DNA of 64,000 nt. Origin: Pseudomonas putida (GTDB lineage: Bacteria; Pseudomonadota; Gammaproteobacteria; Pseudomonadales; Pseudomonadaceae). Both the position numbers and the translations under genes were made by a program. Positions 9,932 through 21,213 of this stretch are shown in pieces. The stretch is from positions 3,339,501 through 3,403,500 of the forward strand of contig NZ_CP018846.1 of NCBI RefSeq assembly GCF_002025705.1, written 5' to 3'. Positions within the stretch are counted from its first letter, which is position 1. Every line of letters starts with the position of its first letter. The notes beneath the pieces are model-generated. The model saw only the letters and a program-made list of their open reading frames with translations. It made no database searches and was not told the DNA's origin.

Positions 9932-10177
9932 CTTCGAATCCCGACGCTGGATGACTCTTTTCCCCACCATTCGTGGGGAAACCACACCCCCGCTGCTGGG
10001 CACCGGCCTGGCGCCCTTGCGCCCCATTATTTTGTGCACATCAAGCAGCAGTAGGCGTTATCCAGCAAACTGCTTGTGAAAAAATTGTTGGCATAGCCGT
10101 TGCTCGAGGCCTGTTGAACCAGGCAAAGCGCTAACAGTGGCACTACAGCCACCTAGCTTCGAGCGAGGCACCAGGCT

Positions 10178-13564
<3,387 letters not shown>

Positions 13565-13579
13565 GTGCCAGACAAAACC

Positions 13580-13598
13580 GGGGCCGCTTGCCGGCCCC
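13580..13598 (+). terminator. GC-rich hairpin after the multicopper oxidase gene
   Basis: GGGGCCG (13580-13586) pairs with CGGCCCC (13592-13598) over a 5-base loop, 15 bp after the stop codon. There is no following T-run, so it is at best a weak terminator or an mRNA 3'-end stabiliser. Confidence 0.4.
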
Positions 13599-13721
13599 TG
13601 GCGACGAAGGCCTGATGGACGCCAGTGACACGCCGCGTCATTGAATCGTCCCGATGAGTCATATTGATGACTCCCGCTCTTCAGGCTAATACTAAGGTAT
13701 CTGCCTGGGGAGGCACGAATC

Positions 13722-13976
13722 ATGCAATCGAGATTTGTTATCGTTCCAGCTGTGCCAGTCGAAAAACAGTCCTTTCATTCGGGATCCCGGTTTTATGCCG
13801 CAACCGTGTCAGGTGGCTTCGACATCTACGACAATCAGGAAAAACTACGGCTCAAGCCAAGCTACGCAACCCGGTCGCTCGCCGAAGCCGCGCGCTTGAA
13901 GCTGAACAGCGAATGCCGTAATCCAGACGAACTGTTCCCCTTCTTACGGGTGGAATGCGCTGTAATCGACCGGTGA
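13722..13976 (+). CDS. Small hypothetical protein
   Basis: Predicted 84 residues (MQSRFVIVPAVPVEKQSFHS...), with no signal peptide or membrane segment and a mixed beta/alpha pattern. Residues 45-65 (ATRSLAEAARLKLNSE) look like one amphipathic helix. A good ribosome site (GGGGAGG, 13707-13713) supports translation. I do not recognise a domain. It is monocistronic between the multicopper oxidase and the HAD gene. Confidence 0.6.
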   Translation: MQSRFVIVPAVPVEKQSFHSGSRFYAATVSGGFDIYDNQEKLRLKPSYATRSLAEAARLKLNSECRNPDELFPFLRVECAVIDR

Positions 13977-13998
13977 CTGCGAATTGCGCTGCCAGTTA

Positions 13999-14670
13999 TC
14001 ACTGGCGGCGCGCGGTCGGCTTTTTCAGGGTTTCAGCCTGATTGACGCCCGGCAACCCAAGCCGGACCAGCGCCTGACGCAATTGCTGGGCGCCAACAAA
14101 GCGCAAGGCTTGCATCCCCTGCTGATTCGCCGCGTCCACGTTCTTCTGCACATCGTCGATGAACAGCGTGCGCGATGGCTCAAGCCCGTATCGGCGCAGC
14201 AGCAACTGGAAAATCTCAGGCTCGGGCTTCATCAGGTTTTCCCTGCCCGACACCAGCACCCCCTCGAATTTCTTGAGGAACGCAAAACGCTGCTCGGCAT
14301 AGTGGAAGGTCTCCGCCGACCAGTTGGTCAGGGCAATCAGCCGTACCCCGGCAGCGTGCAGTTCGTCCAGCACCTGGACCGTGCCGTCCAAGGCGCCAGC
14401 CAGCATTTCTTCCCAACGCTCGCGATATGCCCTGATGTGCGCCTCGTGCGCGGGGTGCTCGGCTACGGCCTCCTCGATCGCCGCCGCCCATGAGCGGCCA
14501 CGGTCCTGGCTCTCGTTCCAGGCAGTGTTGCAGACGTTGGCCAGAAACGCCTCCATCGCCGCTTCGTCATCCACGAAGATTTTGCGAAACAGGTGCCGAG
14601 GGTTCCAGTCGACCAGCACACCGCCAAGGTCGAACACCACCGCCTCGATAACGTGGACAGGTTCATGCAT
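13999..14670 (-). CDS. HAD-superfamily hydrolase (YihX-like phosphatase)
   Basis: Predicted 223 residues. All HAD motifs are present: I, FDLGGVLVDW (nucleophile Asp14); II, ALTNWS; III, Lys in LMKPEPEIF; IV, FIDDVQKNVDAA. The DxGGV form of motif I without the usual second Asp (Gly at that place) is typical of YihX-type and related haloacid-dehalogenase-like proteins. Probably a small-molecule phosphatase in the cytosol; the substrate is open. It starts 3 bp after the stop of a short DUF2314-like frame, so the two may be coupled. Confidence 0.85.
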   Translation of the reverse strand: MHEPVHVIEAVVFDLGGVLVDWNPRHLFRKIFVDDEAAMEAFLANVCNTAWNESQDRGRSWAAAIEEAVAEHPAHEAHIRAYRERWEEMLAGALDGTVQVLDELHAAGVRLIALTNWSAETFHYAEQRFAFLKKFEGVLVSGRENLMKPEPEIFQLLLRRYGLEPSRTLFIDDVQKNVDAANQQGMQALRFVGAQQLRQALVRLGLPGVNQAETLKKPTARRQ

Positions 14671-14673
14671 GGG

Positions 14674-14820
14674 TCAAGCCTCCGCTTGTTGGATATCGAT
14701 GCGCCGTGCCTCCCATGACATTTCCCGACAGAAGAACTTGAAGGTCGCCTGGGCGCTGGCCACGGCTTCCTTCAATGCCTGGCTGTCGCCTTCGACGCTG
14801 TAGATCATTTGCTCCGTCAT
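14674..14820 (-). pseudogene. Short DUF2314-like fragment
   Basis: A 48-codon frame begins MTEQMIYSVEGDSQALKEAV and continues with QATFKFFCREMSWEARRI, which resembles the N-terminal half of DUF2314 proteins (YSVEGDD..M..A...A..TFKYFWRE.SWE.RRI). The family is normally about 140 residues or more, and the C-terminal part is absent because the frame ends just before the HAD gene start. It could be a truncated relic or a shortened but still expressed protein. GGACGAG precedes the start by 6 bases. Confidence 0.4.
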
Positions 14821-14881
14821 GAGCCGCTCGTCCTTGTGCCTGATCCAGACAGGTTGCCGCCAAGACCCTCCCTAAAGACGG

Positions 14882-15286
14882 TCAGGCAAAATGCTGCAGT
14901 GCGCTGTCATCCCATTCATGGCCCGCGTGCGACCAGCCATTGTCCATTGGCAGCGGGAAACCGGTGCGGCAATGCCCCTGCCTGGCTTCGAAGTCGAAGA
15001 CCGCATGCGGGTAGTCGTTGATCAGCAGCAGCGCCTTGCGGTGGTCCTCGGACCAGGCAATCTTGACTATCGAGGGTTTGTCCCGGTCCGCAACGCTCTC
15101 CACGTCGTAGATGTGCAGCGCATTCTGGATCGGGTTGCCGGCGCCTGAGGTATCCAGGGCATAGAAATAGCCGGTTTCTTCGTCGTCCTCGAACACCACG
15201 ACATAGGGCCCTTCCCCGGCGGGCGCCTCGAGCACCAGGCCGTCCCCTACAAGCAATTCGTTCTGCGCAGCAAGATAGGCAGGCAT
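14882..15286 (-). CDS. DUF2251 family protein
   Basis: Predicted 134 residues. The conserved core shows VVVFEDDEETGYFYALD, a central NALHIYDVESV, then IAWSED..KALLLINDYPHAVFDF and a C-terminal CRTGFP with W..H.W. These match the DUF2251 pattern, a family of cytosolic proteins with no assigned activity. The start at 15286 is preferred to one further upstream because AAAGGA lies 8 bases before it and the family begins here. It lies 61 bp upstream of the DUF2314-like fragment on the same strand. Confidence 0.75.
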   Translation of the reverse strand: MPAYLAAQNELLVGDGLVLEAPAGEGPYVVVFEDDEETGYFYALDTSGAGNPIQNALHIYDVESVADRDKPSIVKIAWSEDHRKALLLINDYPHAVFDFEARQGHCRTGFPLPMDNGWSHAGHEWDDSALQHFA

Positions 15287-15425
15287 GCGGGCAATCCTTT
15301 TGCTGTATGAGAAGGCTTGATCATGCCCAGCAACGAATGCCCGCTGCAAGCGAATCTGAAGCAGGCAATGCTACACCGCGCTGCACTGGCCGGGGATCAG
15401 ATAGCCGCTTGCAAGCGAGCATGCC

Positions 15426-16196
15426 TCAATCCAGCACCGGCCTGAGCAATGCCTGCGCCTCATACAGCGTCGCCAGGTAGCGCAGGCGCATTTCGTCGAT
15501 GCTCAAACGCGAAGCATGCGTGGTGATCGTCAAGGTCGCTTTCAGCTGGCCGCTGCGGTCGACTAGCGGCACGCCCAGCACGCGCATGCCAATTTCGTAT
15601 TCCTGATCGACGATGCTGTAGCCCTGCGCCCTCACCTGCTGCAACTCCGCCGCCAGCAGCGCCCTGTCGGTCTGGGTGTAAGGCGTCAGCGCATTCAGTG
15701 GATTACGCGCAAAGTACTCCTCGCGCTGCCCCTCCTCCAGCCACGCCAGCCAGACCCTGCCACTGGCCGTGCAATACATCGGCACCCGCGACCCCGGGCG
15801 GATCGACATCGAAGCGATGTGGCTGTACCGGCTGCGCACCAGGTGGATGATCTCGTCGCCATCACGGCTGCCCACCGACACATGCTCCTGGGTCTGGCGC
15901 GCAACCTGCTCGACGATCGGCCGCAACATGCGCGGCAACTGCGCCGAATCGACATAGGCCTGGCCAATGCGCAGGGCCTTGGGCGTCAGCCAGTAATGGC
16001 GGTTGTCGGTTTCGGCAAAGCCTTCGTGCATCAGGGTTAGCAGAAAGCGCCGTGCAGCGCTGGGGGTCAGGCCGGACAACCTCGCCGCCTGGGGCACGCT
16101 CAGGCGGGGTTGCTCGGCACTGAACAGCTGCATCAGCGCCAGGCCTTTCTGCAGGCCGGCGATGAGGTCACGGGGGTGAATCTGGGGCTGGGACAT
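15426..16196 (-). CDS. IclR-family regulator (PcaR/PobR-like)
   Basis: Predicted 256 residues. The N-terminal winged helix (about 10-75, with SVPQAARLSGLTPSAARRFL) is followed by an IclR effector-binding domain (about 85-255; RVPMYCTASGRVWLAWL and YSIVDQEYEIGMRVLGVPL). These features resemble the PcaR/PobR/CatR branch that controls aromatic and hydroaromatic acid catabolism. It is divergent from the AroE-like gene, with a 13-bp palindrome in the shared intergenic region, so it probably controls the adjacent island. Confidence 0.87.
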   Translation of the reverse strand: MSQPQIHPRDLIAGLQKGLALMQLFSAEQPRLSVPQAARLSGLTPSAARRFLLTLMHEGFAETDNRHYWLTPKALRIGQAYVDSAQLPRMLRPIVEQVARQTQEHVSVGSRDGDEIIHLVRSRYSHIASMSIRPGSRVPMYCTASGRVWLAWLEEGQREEYFARNPLNALTPYTQTDRALLAAELQQVRAQGYSIVDQEYEIGMRVLGVPLVDRSGQLKATLTITTHASRLSIDEMRLRYLATLYEAQALLRPVLD

Positions 16197-16246
16197 GAGT
16201 TCGGCTCGTTGAAAAGGGCGATTAATGCGATCACCGACAGATAACT

Positions 16247-16259
16247 GCGATTATCGCAT
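16247..16259. promoter_or_regulatory. Candidate operator between iclR and aroE-like gene
   Basis: TGCGAT-T-ATCGCA is a 13-bp palindrome in the 145-bp divergent intergenic region. A partial copy (aatgcgatca) lies about 20 bp before it. The palindrome and location fit an IclR-type binding site; this is inference from pattern and position only. Confidence 0.45.
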
Positions 16260-16341
16260 CAAATGCCCGATCAGCGCATTGTCGGGAAAACCGCCCCGCT
16301 CCAAGCTTGCCTCCACAACAACAGCAATAACGGAGGTCAGC

Positions 16342-17166
16342 ATGATCCGAGGTTCGACAGAACTGGTTGCCATCGTCGGTTCACCCATCGCCCAGGTGAA
16401 GTCACCGGAAAACTTCAACACCTGGTTTGCCAACAACGCCCGCGACCTGGCGATGCTTCCCATCGACCTGCAGGAAACGGCGCTGGGCGCCTTTGTCGAC
16501 AACCTGCGCGGCTGGCGCAACCTGCGTGGCTGCGTGGTCACCGTGCCGTACAAGCAGGCCCTGGCCACACGGCTGGACGGGCTCAGCGAGCGCGCCCAGG
16601 CCCTGGGCTCGGTCAACGTGATCCGCCGCGAAGGTGACGGCCGCCTGGTGGGTGACAACGTCGATGGCACGGGCTTCCTCGGCGCCACCCGCCAGCATGG
16701 CTTCGTGGCCACCGGCAAGCGCGCGCTGGTGGTGGGCTGCGGCGGGGTCGGCAGTGCGATCGCCTATGCGCTGGGTGAAGCAGGCATCGCCAGCATCACC
16801 CTGAGCGACCCCAGCACCGAACGCGTCGGTGTGCTGGGTGAAGTGCTCGGCAATGCCTTCCCCAAGCTGGAAATCGCCAGCCTTTTCGGCTCACTGGAAG
16901 CCTTCGACCTGGTGGTCAACGCCTCCCCCGTAGGTATGGGCCACAGCGGCGAACTGCCATTGCCGGCGACGCTGCTGGAGACTCTGAAAGCCGCCACGCT
17001 GGTGGCCGACGTGGTCACCTCGCCAGAAATCACCCCGCTGCTGCAAAAGGCGCGCGAACGCGGCTGCCCGATCCAGACCGGTGCGCAGATGGCCTTCGCC
17101 CAACTGGGCCACCTCGGCGCCTTCATGGGCGTCACGCCGCTGGAGATCTGCAGCCATGAGCGCTAG
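16342..17166 (+). CDS. Shikimate/quinate dehydrogenase-like protein (AroE family)
   Basis: Predicted 274 residues. The substrate lobe has Lys71 in VVTVPYKQ and Asp108 in GDNVDGTGF, the catalytic Lys-Asp pair of AroE-type enzymes, with YK where AroE has HK. The nucleotide lobe has the VGCGGVGSA loop (131-138) and NASPVGM. It should reduce or oxidise a hydroxy-cyclohexene carboxylate with NAD(P). A perfect ribosome site (ggaggtcagc) fixes the start. It overlaps the following FAD dehydrogenase by 11 bp, so they are translationally coupled. The catabolic context suggests a quinate/shikimate-like substrate rather than aromatic amino acid biosynthesis. Confidence 0.85.
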   Translation: MIRGSTELVAIVGSPIAQVKSPENFNTWFANNARDLAMLPIDLQETALGAFVDNLRGWRNLRGCVVTVPYKQALATRLDGLSERAQALGSVNVIRREGDGRLVGDNVDGTGFLGATRQHGFVATGKRALVVGCGGVGSAIAYALGEAGIASITLSDPSTERVGVLGEVLGNAFPKLEIASLFGSLEAFDLVVNASPVGMGHSGELPLPATLLETLKAATLVADVVTSPEITPLLQKARERGCPIQTGAQMAFAQLGHLGAFMGVTPLEICSHER

Positions 17167-18883
17167 CGATCAAGCAGTATTCGACCTGGTCGTCCTCGGC
17201 AGCGGTGCCGGGGGCTTCGCCACTGCCGCCACGGCAGCCCGCCGCGGGCTGAAAGTGCTGGTGGTGGAAAAGGCCGAACGCTTCGGCGGCACCTCGGCGA
17301 TTTCCGGCGGTGCGGTATGGATCTACGGCAGCGATCAGGCCCGTGCAGCCGGGGCCAAGGACTCCGCCGATGCCATGCGCACCTACCTGAGGACGATCAT
17401 TGGCACAGGCTACAACCCGGCGCTGGTGGACGCCTTCATCGAGCAGGGTCACCAGGCCCTGCGCTGGCTGGAGCAAAACACCGAACTGCGCTACGGCCTG
17501 CGCCCGCATTCACCGGACTACTACCCCGACGAACCCGGTGCCACCGAGTTCGGCCGCGCCCTGGAGATGGTCGAGTACGACGGTCGCCACCTGGGCACAC
17601 GCTTCAAGGACCTGCAGATGCCACCGCCCGGCATGCTGCTGTTCGGCGGCATGATGGTCAACCGCGTGGACATCCAGCACTTCCTCAACCTGCGCCGCTC
17701 GCCCACCTCACTGTGGCATTGCCTGAAGCTGATGGCACGTTATGCGCGGGACCGCCTGCGTCACCCGCGAGGCACCCGCTTGACCACCGGCAACGCGCTG
17801 ATCGCGCGCCTGGCCAGCAGCGCCTTTGCCGATGGCTGTGAACTGTGGCTGCGCAGCGATGCAAAGGAGTTGATCGTAGAGCGCGGTGTGATAACTGGCG
17901 TAGTCGTGCAGCGCGAAGGCCGACTGCTACGGGTGCAAGCCAGGGGTGGGGTGGTCTGCGCCATGGGAGGTTTTGCCGCCGGCAAACTGGCTGCGGACTA
18001 TCGGCCGGATGCCACGGCAGCTCACCTGAGCATGTCCCCGCCAACCAACGACGGTGCTGCCCTGCGCCTCGGCGAGGCAGTGGCGGCGGCACAGGGCGAA
18101 GGTCTGGCGGCCAATTTCTTCTGGGCGCCAGTGTCCGAACTGCGCCATGCCAATGGTGAGCGCGAGCGCTTCCCACACCTGGTCACCGACCGCGCCAAGC
18201 CGGGGGTGATCGCGGTCGACCCGGCCGGGCGTCGCTTTGTCAACGAATCCAACTCGTACCACCACTTCGTACAGAGCATGTTCGCCAACGCCATGGGCCA
18301 TTGCTGGCTGATCTGCGACGCCGAGGCGATGAACCGTTATGGCCTGGGCCTGGCACGGCCAAAGCCGGTGGACAACTCGGCGCTGATCGCAGCCGGCTAC
18401 CTGCAACGCGCCGCCAGCGTACCAGCCCTGGCCGAGGCCATCGGTGTCGATCCACAGGCCTTGCAGCAAACGCTGGAGCGCTTCAATGCCGACGCCGGCA
18501 ACGGCATCGACCGCGAATTCGGCAAAGGCGGCAACAGTTACAACCGCTACATGGGCGACCCACAGCGCCAGCCCAACCCGTGCCTGGCGCCGCTGACCAA
18601 GGCGCCGTTCTACGCCATCCGTATCCATACCGGCGACCTCGGTTCGGCACGAGGGCTGGTCACCGACGCCCATGCCAACGTGCTGAACCGCAGTGGCGCG
18701 CCCATTGCCGGGCTGTATGCCGTGGGCAACGACATGAACTCGATGATGCACGGCACCTACCCCGGCCCTGGTATCACCCTCGGCCCCGCCCTCACCTTCG
18801 GCTGGATCGCTGCCAGCCATATCGCCAAGCGCCTGCAGGCGCCAGCCACCCCCATGGAGAAACCCGCATGTACTACGAACTGA
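17156..18883 (+). CDS. FAD-dependent dehydrogenase, fumarate reductase/KstD-like (copy 1)
   Basis: Predicted 575 residues. The Rossmann motif VLGSGAGGFATA is near residue 12, followed by VVEKAERFGGTSAISGG, typical of the flavoprotein family that contains fumarate reductases and 3-ketosteroid delta-1-dehydrogenases. The C-terminal FAD contact is YAVGNDMNSMMHGTYPGPG then TLGPALTFGWIA. The family introduces or removes a C=C bond next to a carbonyl. It is encoded between the AroE-like and NIPSNAP genes with overlaps on both sides (11 and 16 bp), so a single operon is likely. It may desaturate a hydroaromatic intermediate. Confidence 0.82.
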   Translation: MSASDQAVFDLVVLGSGAGGFATAATAARRGLKVLVVEKAERFGGTSAISGGAVWIYGSDQARAAGAKDSADAMRTYLRTIIGTGYNPALVDAFIEQGHQALRWLEQNTELRYGLRPHSPDYYPDEPGATEFGRALEMVEYDGRHLGTRFKDLQMPPPGMLLFGGMMVNRVDIQHFLNLRRSPTSLWHCLKLMARYARDRLRHPRGTRLTTGNALIARLASSAFADGCELWLRSDAKELIVERGVITGVVVQREGRLLRVQARGGVVCAMGGFAAGKLAADYRPDATAAHLSMSPPTNDGAALRLGEAVAAAQGEGLAANFFWAPVSELRHANGERERFPHLVTDRAKPGVIAVDPAGRRFVNESNSYHHFVQSMFANAMGHCWLICDAEAMNRYGLGLARPKPVDNSALIAAGYLQRAASVPALAEAIGVDPQALQQTLERFNADAGNGIDREFGKGGNSYNRYMGDPQRQPNPCLAPLTKAPFYAIRIHTGDLGSARGLVTDAHANVLNRSGAPIAGLYAVGNDMNSMMHGTYPGPGITLGPALTFGWIAASHIAKRLQAPATPMEKPACTTN

Positions 18884-19188
18884 GAACCTACACCCTCGAC
18901 CCGCTGAAGATGGCCGACTGGCTGGCCCTGTACCAGAGCCATGCGCTGGAGGTGCAAAGCGAGCACCTGGGCAACCTGGTGGGCTTCTTCACCAGCGAGT
19001 TCGGCGAGGTCAACCAGGTGGTGCATCTGTGGGCCTACGCCAGCCTCGACGAGCGCATGGCGCGCCGTGCCGCGATGGCTGCCGACCCACGCTGGGCGGA
19101 GTTCTCGCGGCGCAATCGGGAACTGGGCGCGGTGCTGCAGTTGCAATCGCGGCTGCTGCGGCCAACAGGCTTTTCGCCGCTGCAATAA
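18868..19188 (+). CDS. NIPSNAP family protein
   Basis: Predicted 106 residues starting MYYELRTYTLDPLKM, the standard opening of NIPSNAP domains, which are ferredoxin-like alpha/beta barrels related to the dimeric monooxygenase fold. The LWAYASLDERMARRAAM and PRW..F segments also fit. Bacterial members often accompany degradation operons but have no fixed activity; isomerase, oxygenase or binding roles are all possible. It overlaps the upstream dehydrogenase by 16 bp and ends the operon before a REP element. Confidence 0.8.
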   Translation: MYYELRTYTLDPLKMADWLALYQSHALEVQSEHLGNLVGFFTSEFGEVNQVVHLWAYASLDERMARRAAMAADPRWAEFSRRNRELGAVLQLQSRLLRPTGFSPLQ

Positions 19189-19213
19189 CCTGCGCCCCGG
19201 GTTAAACGGGGTA

Positions 19214-19344
19214 TGTGGGAGCGGCCTTGCCGGGGCGCCGGACCGGTCGGAAAGGGCTGCATCGCAGCCCCGGCATTCTCGGCAAAATCGCTGAAACCCT
19301 GGGGCTGCTGCGCAGCCCTATCGCGACGCAAGGCCGCTCCCACA
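19214..19344. repeat. REP-type inverted pair, ggagcggccttg class
   Basis: Left unit tgtgggagcggccttgccgg (from 19214) and right unit gcaaggccgctcccaca (to 19344) are inverted. Between them is a further imperfect hairpin (gggctgcatcgcagccc). It separates the NIPSNAP gene from the second FAD dehydrogenase. The 188-bp gap otherwise holds only the ribosome site AAGGA of the next gene. Confidence 0.8.
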
Positions 19345-19376
19345 ACGATATCGCACGACGTCATAAGGATTTTTTC

Positions 19377-21050
19377 ATGCAACCCCTCGAATGTGACGTA
19401 CTTGTCATCGGCTCCGGTGCCTCTGGCCTGGCGGCCGCAGTTACCGCCGCGCATCACGGCCTGAAGGTGATCGTCGCGGAGAAGGCCAGCCAGCTTGGCG
19501 GTACCAGCGCCTGGTCGGGGGGCTGGCTGTGGATTCCGCGCAACCCGCTGGCCGTCGCCGAAGGCATTGTCGAACGCGACGACGCCCCCGAACGCTACTT
19601 GCGCGCCCAGGCCCACACCGCCGAACTGGACCCACGCCAACGCGCCTTCCTGCGCCATGGCCCAGAGATGGTGGCATTCTTCCAGCAACACACCGCCGTG
19701 CAGTTCCAGTCCGGCAGCAAGATGCCCGACATGCGTGAAGGCGATGGCAGCACGCGTGGCGGGCGCTCGCTGTGCGCGCTGCCGTTCGACGGCCGGCTGC
19801 TTGGCCCGTGGCTGCACAAGCTGCGCCCGCCACTGGACATCGTCAGCCTGGCCGGCATGGGCATAGCCGGTGGCGCGGATATGGCCGCCTTCTTCAATGC
19901 GCGCCACTCGCCCAAAGCCGCGCTGCACGTGGGCAAGCGCCTGCTGCGCCATGGCCGCGACCTGCTGTTGCACCGCCGTGGCCTGCAACTGGTCAACGGC
20001 AACGCCCTGGTCGCGCGCCTGTTGCGCAGTGCCCTGGACCTTGGCGTGACATTGCTCACCAGCACAGCGGCTGCCCGCTTGCTCGGCGATGGGCGTATCG
20101 ATGGTGCGCAGTTCGCCGATGGCCAGGTTGTCCGTGCACGCCGTGGCGTGGTCCTGGCCTGTGGCGGCTTCGCCCATGATCGCCTGCGCATCGCCCAACT
20201 GATGCCCCATGCGCCCGATGGCGAGCAGCACTACTCGGCCGCGCCACCTCAGAACAGCGGTGATGGCTTGCGCCTGGGTGAACAGGTTGGCGCCCAGCTT
20301 GGCCCCGCGCTCGCACAGGCCGGCGCCTGGGCGCCGGTCTCGCAGGTACCGCGCCGTGACGGCAGCTTCGGCCACTTCCCGCACTTGATCGACCGCGCCA
20401 AACCCGGTTTCATCGCCGTGCGCCGCGACGGCCGACGTTTCGTCAACGAAGCCGATTGCTACCACGACTTCATGAATGCGCTGTTCGCCGCCACGCCCCA
20501 GGGCGAAGCGCACGAGGCCTGGCTGATCTGCGACCATGCCGCACAACGGCGCTACGGTATCGGCTGGGCCAAGCCGTTCCCCTTCCCGACCGGCTACTAT
20601 CAACGGCGCGGCTATCTGCTCAGCGGCCAGTCCCTGGCAGAACTGGCGCAGCGCTGCGGGATCGCTGCCGAACAACTGCAACGCACCGTGGCCGACTTCA
20701 ACCGCCATGCCACGCACGGCGAAGACCCGGCCTTCCAGCGCGGCGCCTCGGCCTACAACAAGGCCCAGGGCGAGCCGCTGAATAGGCCCAACCCATCGTT
20801 GCGGCCATTGCTGCACGGGCCTTTCCATGCGGTGAAGCTGCTGCCAGGCAGCCTCGGCACTTTCGCCGGCTTGCACACAGACGCCTCGGCACGCGTACTC
20901 GATCACGCACAGCGGCCGATACCCGGCCTGTTCGCGGTCGGCAACGACATGCACAGCGTGATGGCCGGGCATTATCCTAGCGGTGGTATCACCCTTGGGC
21001 CGGGCATGACCTTCGGTTATCTGGCTGGCAAGGTGCTGAGCAGCCTGTGA
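19377..21050 (+). CDS. FAD-dependent dehydrogenase, KstD-like (copy 2)
   Basis: Predicted 557 residues. FAD-binding loop VIGSGASGLAAAV is at about residue 10, then EKASQLGGTSAWSGGWLWIP. The substrate-domain YLRAQAHTAELD and the C-terminal FAVGNDMHSVMAGHYPSGG..LGPGMTFGY motifs are as in copies 1 and 3. It is closer to copy 3 than to copy 1 (shared WSGGW, AWAPVS.VPRRDGS and FINEA-type segments). Start at 19377 follows ATAAGGA. It is followed by the ACS transporter on the same strand. Probably acts on a related cyclic acid. Confidence 0.82.
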   Translation: MQPLECDVLVIGSGASGLAAAVTAAHHGLKVIVAEKASQLGGTSAWSGGWLWIPRNPLAVAEGIVERDDAPERYLRAQAHTAELDPRQRAFLRHGPEMVAFFQQHTAVQFQSGSKMPDMREGDGSTRGGRSLCALPFDGRLLGPWLHKLRPPLDIVSLAGMGIAGGADMAAFFNARHSPKAALHVGKRLLRHGRDLLLHRRGLQLVNGNALVARLLRSALDLGVTLLTSTAAARLLGDGRIDGAQFADGQVVRARRGVVLACGGFAHDRLRIAQLMPHAPDGEQHYSAAPPQNSGDGLRLGEQVGAQLGPALAQAGAWAPVSQVPRRDGSFGHFPHLIDRAKPGFIAVRRDGRRFVNEADCYHDFMNALFAATPQGEAHEAWLICDHAAQRRYGIGWAKPFPFPTGYYQRRGYLLSGQSLAELAQRCGIAAEQLQRTVADFNRHATHGEDPAFQRGASAYNKAQGEPLNRPNPSLRPLLHGPFHAVKLLPGSLGTFAGLHTDASARVLDHAQRPIPGLFAVGNDMHSVMAGHYPSGGITLGPGMTFGYLAGKVLSSL

Positions 21051-21213
21051 GCGCGCCGCTATTGTTCGGTTATCGAACAGTAGCCCCCTCCAGCGAATTG
21101 ACGGTCGCCGATTCACTGCCCACCATGCACCGGCCTTGCGTGTAGCCCCTGCCTGGGGCCAGGTCACGTTCGAGAAACCGCAGTTCATTACAATTTCAAG
21201 AAACGACCAGGAT

